Shown piece by piece: positions 1 to 8,335 of a DNA stretch of 64,000 nt. The stretch covers positions 1 to 64,000 of the forward strand of contig NZ_NOYI01000012.1 of assembly GCF_002258785.1 (NCBI RefSeq), given 5' to 3'. The notes under the pieces are model-generated. The model saw only the letters and a program-made list of their open reading frames with translations, was not told the origin of the DNA and did no database searches. The first letter of the stretch is position 1; every line of letters begins with the position of its first letter. The position numbers and the translations under genes are program-made. Origin of the DNA: Rhodococcus sp. 06-235-1A (lineage in GTDB: Bacteria; Actinomycetota; Actinomycetes; Mycobacteriales; Mycobacteriaceae).

Positions 1-1
1 C

Positions 2-1537
2 CCCGCGGCCCCCTCCGACATCCGTCCGCTCCCACAGATCGTGCCCGGCATCGTCATGAACGACGACGGCACCGCGACGGTCAGTCTCGATATCATCCCG
101 CAGCTCTCGGACGCCGAGAAGAAGGCCATCGCCGACGCCGAGGCGGCAAGCAAGGTAGCCGCCGAAGCATCGGCCGCAGCCCAGGTACGTCTCGACAAGG
201 CCAATGCCGACAACACCGCGGCGAGCACCGACGCCACCCAGGCCGAGGTTGCTGCCGCTGAGGCCGATGTCAAGGCAAAGGCCGCCGTGACCGCTGCCGC
301 TGCCGCGAAAGTCCAGAGCCAGGCTGCCAGTGCGGCAGTCACCGCAGCCAAGAACACTGCTGCCGAACTGCAGACCAAGGCAAACGAGACCAAAGCGGCC
401 GCTGACAGCGCAGCCACCGCGGCAGCGACCGCCGAAGCCACGGCCAAAGATTTGGAAGCCAAGGCCGCAGCGGGCGACCCCGAAGCTGCGGCGGCAGCGG
501 CTGAAGCCCGCATCGATGCCGATGCAAAGGCCCAGCTTGCCGCCGAAGCCAAGGTCGAGGCCGAGGCGTCGACCAAGGCGCTCGAAGCCTCGGTCCAGGC
601 CGTTCAGGATTCGTTCAAGAATTTCAACCTGGCCAAGGTGACGGCAGCGGTGCAGGCCGCAGCCGCCACGGCGGCGAAGTCGCTGGCTCTGCACATCGAG
701 GCCCAGAGCGCCGCCGCAGTGGCCGCAATGGCCGAGCAGAACGCGGTGAATCTGAAGGCCGCGGCCGATGCGGCTGCGGGTGAAGACACCGAGGCAGGCA
801 AGGCAGCGGCAGATGCTCGCGACAAGGCCGATGCGGCGAAGGCTGATTCGGACGCGAAGGCCGCGGCGGCAGCAGCTGCTCAGGCAGCACTCGACGAAGC
901 GCCGTCCGGTGCCGACATCGCAGCGTTGCAGGCCGAGGCAGACAAGGCCGCGCAGGCAGTGCTGGACGCTGAGGCCGCCGTGACAACTACGGCGGCCGAG
1001 GCACAGCTCAAGGCCGACGCGGCAGCCAGTGCGAAGGCCAAGGCCACCGATGCCGCGGCACAGCTGAAGGTCGCTCAGGACGCAGCAGCAACGGCCAAGG
1101 CCAACTCCGATGCCAAGGCCAAGGTCGAGGCCGATCTCAAGGCCGAGGCAGCCGAATTGGCCGCCAGCGGACCGAAGTTCAGCTGGACCATCAACCTCGG
1201 AAATGTTGTCCGCGAGGATGTTCCGGTCACCGAGGTCGACGAGAACACCGTCGTCGTCGACAAGACCGGCGTCTCGCTGGTCGGCGTCAAGAACGAAGAC
1301 GGTTCGTTCACAGTGGCGGACTACTTCACCACCGACGAGAACGGTGTCGTCAGCGTCGCCGGCGATCTGCCACCGGTCGATCTCGCTCTCGGCGACTCCT
1401 CCGACGAGGCGTCGGGCGGATCGGACAGCTCGTCCAACACCCCGGTGATCCTCGCCGGAGTCGGCGTTGTCGTGGTAGCCGCGGCAGGCGGAGCGTTCTA
1501 CCTGCGTCGCCGCAGCTCCACCGATGCCACCTCGTAG
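2..1537 (+). CDS. Ala-rich coiled-coil surface protein, C-terminal membrane anchor (5' partial)
   Basis: The reading frame is open from the first bases of the window, so the true start, and probably a signal peptide, lie upstream; a GTG at 41 is only an internal candidate. About 370 residues are almost entirely Ala, Lys, Asp and Glu in heptad-like runs, which predicts a long helical coiled-coil stalk. A less biased segment of about 90 residues follows, then a Ser/Asp/Gly-rich linker, a hydrophobic stretch and RRR close to the C-terminus. This is the layout of a wall- or membrane-anchored protein, but I see no LPXTG-type motif before the hydrophobic stretch. The next gene, overlapping by 14 bases, is sortase-like. 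The exact function is unknown. Confidence 0.7.
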   Translation, partial: PAAPSDIRPLPQIVPGIVMNDDGTATVSLDIIPQLSDAEKKAIADAEAASKVAAEASAAAQVRLDKANADNTAASTDATQAEVAAAEADVKAKAAVTAAAAAKVQSQAASAAVTAAKNTAAELQTKANETKAAADSAATAAATAEATAKDLEAKAAAGDPEAAAAAAEARIDADAKAQLAAEAKVEAEASTKALEASVQAVQDSFKNFNLAKVTAAVQAAAATAAKSLALHIEAQSAAAVAAMAEQNAVNLKAAADAAAGEDTEAGKAAADARDKADAAKADSDAKAAAAAAAQAALDEAPSGADIAALQAEADKAAQAVLDAEAAVTTTAAEAQLKADAAASAKAKATDAAAQLKVAQDAAATAKANSDAKAKVEADLKAEAAELAASGPKFSWTINLGNVVREDVPVTEVDENTVVVDKTGVSLVGVKNEDGSFTVADYFTTDENGVVSVAGDLPPVDLALGDSSDEASGGSDSSSNTPVILAGVGVVVVAAAGGAFYLRRRSSTDATS

Positions 1538-2132
1538 TACCCACTGGCTGTGGACGGCGATCCTGACCTTCGTCCTACTCGTATCAGGTTGTGCGAGTGA
1601 CGAAGTCGGGATCGCCGCACCCGATCGCTCGCCGGTGCAGTCACAGATTTCAGCGGCTGCAACGGCGGGCGACGTCGCTCCCGCTCAGCCGGAGTACATC
1701 GAACTCCGGTCTTCGGACGGAACGACCTACCTGAGCAGCCCCATCCATCCCGATCCGCTCTACCGCGGCGGCGAGAACGGCCAGGTACTGAACCCGGTCG
1801 ACGAGCTACCGGCCTGGTGGGCCGAGAGCGGCATGCCGGGAACCTCGACCGAACAAACGGTAGTGGTTGCCGGACACAACTATTCGAAGCGGGACGCCCC
1901 GTTCAAGGCGTTGCGCGTGGTGACCCCCGGCGACACGGTCGTGCTGCGTACGGCAAGCGGCACTCTGGAATACGCGGTCGAATCGGTGGGCCCACTGCCG
2001 AAGGGATCACTGTTGGCCGACAACGACCTCAGACGCTCGGTCCCGGGCCGCCTGATTCTGGCCAACTGCGACGTCCAAGGCGGCGAACCGACCGACGACA
2101 ATTTCGTCGTCGTCGCGCAACTCGTTCGCTGA
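1524..2132 (+). CDS. Sortase-like transpeptidase with lipoprotein-type signal
   Basis: This is a 202-residue protein resembling actinobacterial class F sortases. After a hydrophobic N-terminus come the candidate catalytic His118 (in VVVAGHNY) and Cys182 (in LILANCD), both in beta-rich context. The N-terminal segment ends in LVSGC, so it may be lipid-modified rather than a plain transmembrane anchor. The Arg that normally lies between the catalytic Cys and the last strand is not obvious; the only late Arg is the final residue, 202. Its start lies inside the upstream Ala-rich gene, so the two are probably translated together and may be enzyme and substrate. That partnership is inferred from position only. 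Confidence 0.75.
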   Translation: MPPRSTHWLWTAILTFVLLVSGCASDEVGIAAPDRSPVQSQISAAATAGDVAPAQPEYIELRSSDGTTYLSSPIHPDPLYRGGENGQVLNPVDELPAWWAESGMPGTSTEQTVVVAGHNYSKRDAPFKALRVVTPGDTVVLRTASGTLEYAVESVGPLPKGSLLADNDLRRSVPGRLILANCDVQGGEPTDDNFVVVAQLVR

Positions 2133-2153
2133 CAAGACCTTTCGCGACCGGGG

Positions 2154-2702
2154 TTACAGACCGAGGTCCGCCAAGCCGAGCAAGGACCGATATTCGAGCC
2201 CCTCGGCGGCAATGACCTCGTCCGCCCCGGTCGCGCGGTCCACCACGGTGGCAACCCCTACGACGGTAGCGCCCGCGTCGCGGAGAGCCTTGACGGCAGT
2301 GAGCGGTGAATTTCCGGTCGTCGTCGTATCCTCCACCACCAGAACGCGTTTGCCGACGATGTCCGGTCCCTCGATCTGACGCTGCATGCCGTGCGCCTTC
2401 GCTGCCTTGCGCACCACGAACGCATCGATCGGACGACCCTCGGCGTGCATGATGGACATCGCCACCGGATCTGCGCCCATGGTCAGACCGCCGACCGACG
2501 CGAAGTCCCAATCGGCAACCAGGTCACGCATCAGCGAGCCGATCAGCGCACCCGCCCGATGGTGCAAGGTCGCCCGACGCAGGTCCACGTAGTAATCGGC
2601 TTCCTTGCCGGAGGACAACGTGACCTTCCCGTGCACGACGGCAAGCTCTTTCACCAAATCGGCCAGTTCCTGCCGGTCCGAACTCGCGGCACTCTCGGCC
2701 AT
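2154..2702 (-). CDS. pyrE: Orotate phosphoribosyltransferase
   Basis: This 182-residue enzyme transfers orotate to PRPP to give orotidine 5'-phosphate, the fifth step of pyrimidine synthesis. The PRPP-binding loop VLVVEDTTTTGNS is at about residues 120-132, and the catalytic lysines are in VRKAAKAHG (about 98-105). The length is normal for bacterial OPRT. A GAGGAA ribosome-binding site precedes the ATG. It converges on the sortase-like gene with 21 bases between the stops. No other pyr gene is adjacent, as is usual for pyrE in mycobacteria and rhodococci. Confidence 0.95.
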   Translation of the reverse strand: MAESAASSDRQELADLVKELAVVHGKVTLSSGKEADYYVDLRRATLHHRAGALIGSLMRDLVADWDFASVGGLTMGADPVAMSIMHAEGRPIDAFVVRKAAKAHGMQRQIEGPDIVGKRVLVVEDTTTTGNSPLTAVKALRDAGATVVGVATVVDRATGADEVIAAEGLEYRSLLGLADLGL

Positions 2703-2806
2703 GTCGGGTTCCTCTCATCGCACCACGGATCTTGGATCGGTCGATAAGAACTTACCCACCGACGGAATGGGGCGTTCTTGCCGCCTCCACTCCCGCCTAC
2801 ATGCCT

Positions 2807-3433
2807 TTACGCGGCTATGTGGTCCGACAGCTCTTCGTCGGGTACTTCCCGCTTCTCCACGAACGGTTCGGCCGCGGTGAGCGAACGAGACTTGGCAACG
2901 ATCGAGGACGGGAAGGTGTCGACCGCCTGGGACAGGCGGTAAGCGGTGTCGTTGTACACCCGCACCGCACCGGCGATTCGACGCTCGGTGACGGCCAGAT
3001 CACCGGCCGGACCATGAAATGCCCAGTTACCCAATGTGTTCCGACTCGCCTCGGCCTCTGCGACCACACTGTGAAATGCGGCGGACAGGGCATTTTCGGC
3101 GGCCGCCTGCGCCTGCAGACCCAGTCCGCGATCGCGCACTGCTTTGGACCAGGAACGAGCGCCACCGAGTTGACGCAGTGGATCACCGGACAACCCCGAC
3201 GCCTCTGCGGCGTCGAGGAACGGAGCCAACTGCTCGTGACGCCGGTCGAGTTCGATCTCGACCAACCGCAGGCTTTGCTGCGTCTGTTCGTGGTACCGCC
3301 CGAGCCGACGAACGGTGCTCGCCACATACCCGACTACGACGACCACCAGAACCAGAACCGCAACAACCACAGCAGTAGAAACAGTCACAGGGTACGAATT
3401 TAGCCGCGCCAGCGCTTCCGGGCCCGTAAACAC
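2807..3433 (-). CDS. LemA-family membrane protein
   Basis: The 208-residue protein has one strong transmembrane helix at about residues 15-40, followed by a long helical domain. The stretch with RVYNDTAYRLSQAVDTFPSS (about 160-180) matches the conserved C-terminal part of LemA proteins, in which a YN pair is followed by a short helix and FPxxxVA. LemA proteins are membrane-tethered helical bundles of uncertain function. It follows the next unknown gene (3446-4456) on the same strand after 12 bases, so the two probably form an operon. Confidence 0.75.
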   Translation of the reverse strand: MFTGPEALARLNSYPVTVSTAVVVAVLVLVVVVVGYVASTVRRLGRYHEQTQQSLRLVEIELDRRHEQLAPFLDAAEASGLSGDPLRQLGGARSWSKAVRDRGLGLQAQAAAENALSAAFHSVVAEAEASRNTLGNWAFHGPAGDLAVTERRIAGAVRVYNDTAYRLSQAVDTFPSSIVAKSRSLTAAEPFVEKREVPDEELSDHIAA

Positions 3434-3445
3434 GCCCGAAATGAA

Positions 3446-4456
3446 TCAGGGCTGATTGCGACGGCGCTCCGAATCGAACGGAATCGGACGCGAAGTCGGC
3501 GGACGCGGTACCGAGCGCGACGGATCGGGCGAGCGTACAGCCTGCGGGCCGGCTGCATCGGGCCTGGGCGGACGCGGCCTACGACCCGGTTCCTGGGGGC
3601 GCGGTTCCTGCGGGGATTGGACCCGCGACTCAGGTCTCCTGGGCTCGGGGTTCCGAGGTGCGGGGGTCCGAGGTGCGGAGGTGCGAGGTTCCTGGACGCG
3701 TGGTTCCGATACCCGCGGCTGGGCCGTGTCCGACTGCGGCGTGCGAGCGTGCTGGGTGCGAGCCTCCTGGACCAGCGGCCGGCCTGGATCCCCTCGATCA
3801 CGGCCGGGGTCGACGCCTCCCACGCGGGCGCCGTAGACCGCGGTGCCACGAACAGGAGGAAGGACGTGCAGCATGCCCGACAGTCGCGCAACTGCGTCGA
3901 TGGCTGCATCCCAGTCGCGGCCCGAGCTGCCCAGCGGCAACGACCCGAGCGTCCAGTCCTTTTCGCTCCACAGCAGTTGCAGATTCGCCGGAACGGACTC
4001 GGTGAACGCGGCCATTCGCTGGTCACACACGCGACGCGCAATGTCGACGTCGGTCGCGAACACCACGCGCGGACCGATGGAACCGAGCAGTTCCATGTCC
4101 TCGTCCCGTGGAGGTGGCGTCGAGCGGGGTCGCAGGTCGATGTCGACGTCGGAACCGACCGAGCGCTGCACGGCCACGATGGTGCCGGTTTCCTCGACGT
4201 CGAAGAGTACGAACTCCTCACCCCGTCTGACGCCGGTCACCACTCCCAGAGCAACGTCGAATTCGGGCTTGGACAGGACCGCGCGAGAGAACCGAGCGAC
4301 CAGTTCTCGATCGTGCGGTCGATACTCGTACCCCTGTGCCTTGGCCCACATCTGCCGCAGGCGCCCGGACTGATCTCGCTTGGACCTGTCGAGATAGAGC
4401 AGCGCCACTGCACCTATCAGTGCAATCGCCGCAAGGCCGAACCACATTGCCGTCAT
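3446..4456 (-). CDS. Unknown membrane protein with Pro/Arg-rich tail
   Basis: I do not recognise a named family. The 336-residue product starts with one transmembrane helix (about residues 5-22). A soluble domain to about residue 215 follows, containing mixed strands and helices. The tail of about 120 residues is dominated by Pro, Arg, Glu and Ser in short EPR/APRxP units and looks disordered. The tail is encoded by a visibly repetitive stretch around 3590-3710. It lies upstream of the LemA-like gene in the same direction and probably shares its transcript. The basic tail could bind nucleic acid or acidic wall polymers, but that is speculation. Confidence 0.6.
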   Translation of the reverse strand: MTAMWFGLAAIALIGAVALLYLDRSKRDQSGRLRQMWAKAQGYEYRPHDRELVARFSRAVLSKPEFDVALGVVTGVRRGEEFVLFDVEETGTIVAVQRSVGSDVDIDLRPRSTPPPRDEDMELLGSIGPRVVFATDVDIARRVCDQRMAAFTESVPANLQLLWSEKDWTLGSLPLGSSGRDWDAAIDAVARLSGMLHVLPPVRGTAVYGARVGGVDPGRDRGDPGRPLVQEARTQHARTPQSDTAQPRVSEPRVQEPRTSAPRTPAPRNPEPRRPESRVQSPQEPRPQEPGRRPRPPRPDAAGPQAVRSPDPSRSVPRPPTSRPIPFDSERRRNQP

Positions 4457-4541
4457 CGCGAACCACCTTAATCGACATCGACGCCATCGCCGCCCACCAC
4501 CGCCACGTCCTGTGAACGGTCCCTACCTCTACCCGTGTCGG

Positions 4542-5450
4542 CTATCCGCCGAGGTTCGGAGTTTCGATGATGACGTTGGCGCGAATCGTTCCGTCCTCGA
4601 CCGACTCGCCCTGCACCACAACTGCTGCTCCGACGGTCAGCGACGCAACATCGCCGCCACCGAGCGAAATGACCTGCGTCTGCGGGGTGGTCTCGATCGT
4701 CACGGGCGCGCCGTCCAGACCGTCGATGGTCAGTGTCGAACCGTCGTTCGTGGTGATCGTCCCCACCGCCGAGCCCAACTGCCCGAGAATCTCCGGGATT
4801 CCACCGGGGATCAGCTCAGGGCTGGTGGCCGCACTCGATTCGGTGGGTTGCGGGGTGGTCGTGGGCGCGCTCGACGTGGGCGGCCTGATCGACGTCGACG
4901 TCGACGGACCGGTCGCTGTGGTGCTCGGCTCGTCCGATCCTCCGCTCAGGAAGGAAATTCCGAAGAACACGACGATGGCGAGGACGACGAGTCCGATCAG
5001 TGCCAGCACCCACGGACGAGGACCCTTGCTGCCGGAATCTGCGACGTTCGATTCGCCGGTGGGCGGCGCAGCGCCGTACTCCGGCGGCTGCCCGAATTGC
5101 TGGGTGTGACCGTATTGCTGGGTCTCGTAACCCGGAGCCTGGCCGTATTGCGGCGGCTGGCCGTATTGCTGAGTCTGGCCGTAGGCCTGGTTTGCCGCTG
5201 CCTGCTGACCGGGGTCGTACGGCGGAAATGCCTGGGTGGGCTGGTAACCGGGCGGGTAGGCCTGCGGGTCCGGATTCCCGTACTGCGGGTTCTGGTTCTG
5301 CGGGTTCTGGTACTGCGGGTTCTGGTAGTCCGGGCTTCCGTAGGCCTGCGTCGGATACGCCTCGGTGGGCTGAGCGCCGTCGGGCTGGTTGCTCTCCGCT
5401 GCGTCCTGATCGCGTTCTCGAGGTGACCGCGGGTCGTCCGGATTCGTCAT
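4542..5450 (-). CDS. Gln/Tyr/Pro-rich membrane protein with DUF5666-like domain
   Basis: The first ~135 residues are low-complexity and rich in Gln, Tyr, Pro and Asn, with repeated NPQYQ/QQYGQ units. A transmembrane helix follows (about 147-168), then a Ser/Thr/Pro linker and a C-terminal domain of about 90 residues. The C-terminal domain (IGQLGSAVGTITTNDGSTLT through VEDGTIRANVI) resembles DUF5666, small beta-barrel modules found outside the membrane in actinobacteria. The topology is predicted to be inside-to-outside. The function is unknown. The clpB terminator hairpin lies just upstream, so this gene probably has its own promoter. Confidence 0.65.
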   Translation of the reverse strand: MTNPDDPRSPRERDQDAAESNQPDGAQPTEAYPTQAYGSPDYQNPQYQNPQNQNPQYGNPDPQAYPPGYQPTQAFPPYDPGQQAAANQAYGQTQQYGQPPQYGQAPGYETQQYGHTQQFGQPPEYGAAPPTGESNVADSGSKGPRPWVLALIGLVVLAIVVFFGISFLSGGSDEPSTTATGPSTSTSIRPPTSSAPTTTPQPTESSAATSPELIPGGIPEILGQLGSAVGTITTNDGSTLTIDGLDGAPVTIETTPQTQVISLGGGDVASLTVGAAVVVQGESVEDGTIRANVIIETPNLGG

Positions 5451-5495
5451 TCCACGAGGGTACCTACCACGTGTTGCGCAGGTGAAGACAGAGAA

Positions 5496-5528
5496 CGGGC
5501 CCGCACGAGCAGTGCTCGTGCGGGCCCG
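5496..5528 (-). terminator. Terminator hairpin downstream of clpB
   Basis: There are perfect 15-bp arms (CGGGCCCGCACGAGC at 5496-5510 and its complement at 5514-5528) with a 3-base loop. The hairpin lies 16 bases past the clpB stop. Only a weak T-rich tail (TTCTCTGT on the minus strand) follows, as is common for actinobacterial terminators. Confidence 0.85.
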
Positions 5529-5543
5529 CTTCCTGCACCGCGA

Positions 5544-8090
5544 CTAGCCCAGGATCAGATGGTCGCCATCCGGACTGACGTTGACCGACACCACGTCGCC
5601 GTCGTGGACCTCTCCGGCGAGCAGTAGCTTCGCCAGTTGATCGCCGATGGCTTGCTGGATCAGCCGACGCAGCGGCCTGGCACCGTAGAGCGGGTCGTAG
5701 CCGCGGGCGGCGAGCCACATCTTCGCGGGCGAAGACACCTCCAGCGTCAGCCGACGGGCCGAAAGACGCTTGGCGAGGAAGCCCAGCTGGATGTCGACGA
5801 TCGACTCGAGCTGATCCTCCGACAACGCGTCGAACACCACCACGTCGTCGAGTCGGTTGACGAACTCGGGCTTGAACGAACGCCGCACCGCATCCATCAC
5901 CTGCTCCTTGGTGCCGCCTGCACCGAGGTTGGAAGTGAGGATCAGGATCGTGTTGCGGAAGTCCACGGTCCGGCCTTGACCGTCCGTGAGGCGACCTTCG
6001 TCCAGGACGGCGAGCAAGATGTCGAACACATCGGGGTGCGCCTTTTCGACCTCGTCGAAGAGCACCACGGTGTACGGACGCCTGCGTACCGCCTCGGTCA
6101 GCTGCCCGCCGGCCTCGTAGCCCACGTACCCCGGAGGTGCACCGACCAGTCGAGCGACGGCATGCTTCTCGCTGTACTCGCTCATGTCGATGCGCACCAT
6201 CGCACGCTCGTCGTCGAAGAGGAACTCCGCCAACGCTTTTGCGAGCTCGGTCTTGCCGACACCGGTGGGACCGAGGAACAGGAACGACCCCGTCGGACGG
6301 TTGGGATCGGCCACTCCGGCGCGGGAGCGTCGGACGGCGTCGGACACCGCTTGTACTGCGTCCTTCTGTCCGACGACTCGTTTGCCGAGTTCGTCCTCCA
6401 TGCGAAGCAGCTTGGCGGTCTCGCCCTCGAGCATCCGGCCGGCCGGGATTCCGGTCCAGGCCGCGACGACGTCGGCGACGTCGTCCGGTCCCACCTCCTC
6501 CTTGAGCATCACGTCACCCTGCGCCGGCGAGTCCTCGGTCTTGGCTGCGAGCTCCTTCTCGAGAGTCGGGATACGTCCGTAGCGCAGCTCGGCGGCCCGG
6601 CCCAGATCTCCGTCGCGTTCGGCGCGGTCGGATTCGCCGCGCAGGTTCTCGAGCTCTTCCTTCAGGACCCGCACCGAGTCGATGGCGTTCTTCTCGTTCT
6701 GCCAGCGGGTGCTGAGCCCGGCGAGCTTCTCCTGCAGATCGGCCAGCTCCTGGCGGAGCTTGTCGAGCCGAGCCTTCGACGCGTCGTCGGTCTCCTTCGC
6801 CAGGGCCATCTCCTCGATTTCGAGGCGACGGACGGCGCGCTCGACCTCGTCGATCTCGACGGGGCGCGAGTCGATCTCCATCCGCAGGCGGGACGCGGCC
6901 TCGTCGACCAGGTCGATGGCCTTGTCCGGCAGGAACCGCGCGGTGATGTACCGGTCGCTGAGTGTGGCGGCGGCGACCAGGGCGGAGTCCGTGATCCGGA
7001 CGCCGTGGTGCACCTCGTAGCGTTCCTTGAGTCCGCGCAGGATGCCGACGGTGTCCTCGACCGAGGGCTCACCGACGTAGACCTGCTGGAAGCGACGTTC
7101 GAGGGCGGCGTCCTTCTCGATGTACTTGCGGTACTCCTCGAGTGTCGTCGCACCGACCAGACGCAGTTCGCCGCGGGCGAGCATCGGCTTGATCATGTTG
7201 CCCGCGTCCATCGCCGATTCCCCGGTAGCACCGGCTCCGACGATGGTGTGCAGCTCGTCGATGAACGTGATGACCTGGCCGGCGGAGTTCTTGATGTCGT
7301 CGAGCACGGCCTTGAGCCGCTCCTCGAATTCACCGCGGAATTTCGCGCCTGCGACCATCGAGCCGAGGTCGAGCGAGACGACGGTCTTGCCGCGCAGGCT
7401 TTCCGGAACGTCGCCGGCGATGACGCGCTGCGCGAGCCCCTCGACGATGGCCGTCTTGCCGACGCCGGGCTCGCCGATGAGCACCGGGTTGTTCTTGGTG
7501 CGTCGCGAGAGAACCTGCACGACGCGTCTGATCTCGGTGTCGCGGCCGATGACGGGATCGAGCTTGCCTTCTCGGGCCAGCGCGGTCAGGTCGGTGCTGT
7601 ACTTCTCCAGCGCCTGGTAGGTGTTCTCGGGATCTGCGCTGGTGACCCGCGCGCTGCCACGGACGGCCTGGAAGGCGTCGCGCAACTCGTTGGGTCCGGC
7701 TCCGTGGCCGGTCAACAGCTTGGCGACGTCGTCACTTCCGGTCGCCAGGCCCACCATGAGGTGCTCGGTGGAGACGAACTCGTCGTCGAGTTCGGTGGCC
7801 AGGTGCTGCGCGGCGGTGATCGCGGCGAGGGTTTCACGGCCGAGTTGCGGAGTGGTGGTCGAGCCGGATGCCGAGGGCATGCGGTCGACGAGGTTCTGCG
7901 CTTCTCGACGCACCGTTGCAGGGTCGACGCCGACGGCCTTCAGCAAGGGTGTGGCGATGCCGTCGGTCTGATCGAGCAACGCCACCAACAAATGTGCCGG
8001 ACGAATATCCGGGTTACCGGCCGCGGATGCGGCCTGCAGTGCAGCAGAAAGCGCTGCCTGCGACTTCGTGGTGGGAGTGAAACTGTCCAC
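5544..8090 (-). CDS. clpB: Protein disaggregase ClpB
   Basis: ClpB is an 848-residue AAA+ disaggregase that works with DnaK to rescue aggregated proteins in the cytoplasm. Visible parts are the N-domain (about 1-150), NBD1 with Walker A GEPGVGKT (206-213) and its DELHT Walker B, the coiled-coil middle domain (about 400-520), and NBD2 with GPTGVGKT and [12 protein letters not shown]. There is no ClpP-binding loop and no UVR motif, which separates it from the clpC gene at 56625. An HspR-type operator lies 60 bases upstream of the ATG, predicting heat-shock control with the DnaK operon, as known for actinobacterial clpB. Confidence 0.97.
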   Translation of the reverse strand: MDSFTPTTKSQAALSAALQAASAAGNPDIRPAHLLVALLDQTDGIATPLLKAVGVDPATVRREAQNLVDRMPSASGSTTTPQLGRETLAAITAAQHLATELDDEFVSTEHLMVGLATGSDDVAKLLTGHGAGPNELRDAFQAVRGSARVTSADPENTYQALEKYSTDLTALAREGKLDPVIGRDTEIRRVVQVLSRRTKNNPVLIGEPGVGKTAIVEGLAQRVIAGDVPESLRGKTVVSLDLGSMVAGAKFRGEFEERLKAVLDDIKNSAGQVITFIDELHTIVGAGATGESAMDAGNMIKPMLARGELRLVGATTLEEYRKYIEKDAALERRFQQVYVGEPSVEDTVGILRGLKERYEVHHGVRITDSALVAAATLSDRYITARFLPDKAIDLVDEAASRLRMEIDSRPVEIDEVERAVRRLEIEEMALAKETDDASKARLDKLRQELADLQEKLAGLSTRWQNEKNAIDSVRVLKEELENLRGESDRAERDGDLGRAAELRYGRIPTLEKELAAKTEDSPAQGDVMLKEEVGPDDVADVVAAWTGIPAGRMLEGETAKLLRMEDELGKRVVGQKDAVQAVSDAVRRSRAGVADPNRPTGSFLFLGPTGVGKTELAKALAEFLFDDERAMVRIDMSEYSEKHAVARLVGAPPGYVGYEAGGQLTEAVRRRPYTVVLFDEVEKAHPDVFDILLAVLDEGRLTDGQGRTVDFRNTILILTSNLGAGGTKEQVMDAVRRSFKPEFVNRLDDVVVFDALSEDQLESIVDIQLGFLAKRLSARRLTLEVSSPAKMWLAARGYDPLYGARPLRRLIQQAIGDQLAKLLLAGEVHDGDVVSVNVSPDGDHLILG

Positions 8091-8149
8091 CGGTCACCTT
8101 CTTTCTCGGATCGGGTTTCGTGACTGTCGCTGGGTACAACCATAGACAA

Positions 8150-8170
8150 GTTGAGTCTGTTCCGCTCAAC
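8150..8170. promoter_or_regulatory. HAIR-like HspR operator upstream of clpB
   Basis: The site reads GTTGAGT-N7-GCTCAAC, a perfect 7-7-7 inverted repeat. The known HspR box (HAIR) is CTTGAGT-N7-ACTCAAG, so only the outermost base and the base next to the spacer in each arm differ, and symmetrically. It lies 60 bases upstream of the clpB ATG, as expected for a repressor site over the promoter. Confidence 0.8.
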
Positions 8171-8182
8171 CTTGATTTTCTT

Positions 8183-8224
8183 CGTGCGCGTTTTGCGTAG
8201 GCAGAGGTACGCAAAACGCGCACG
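8183..8224. repeat. Perfect inverted repeat between clpB and flavohaemoglobin gene
   Basis: Each arm is 17 bases (CGTGCGCGTTTTGCGTA at 8183-8199, its exact complement at 8208-8224) with an 8-base loop. It sits between two divergent genes, so it is not a normal terminator of either. It may be an operator, a processed 5' leader structure for the rightward transcript, or the terminator of an unannotated small RNA. Confidence 0.8.
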
Positions 8225-8335
8225 AGGAGGAAGCCCCACGAATTCTGTGACGTGCGCGATATCCTCGTTCGGTCTACTTTGGTGACGGTCGACAGCAGTA
8301 ACGGGTGGGGCAATCGGTGGGGTGGAGGTAGATCG

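Noticed and set aside
339-1448. Several long Arg/Pro- or Leu-rich ORFs overlapping the Ala-rich gene on both strands
   Set aside because: They are frame shadows of a very GC-rich, low-complexity coding sequence and have no plausible domains.
5637-8123. An 828-codon ORF antisense to clpB
   Set aside because: High-GC coding DNA keeps the opposite frame open; the translation has no family features, while clpB is certain.
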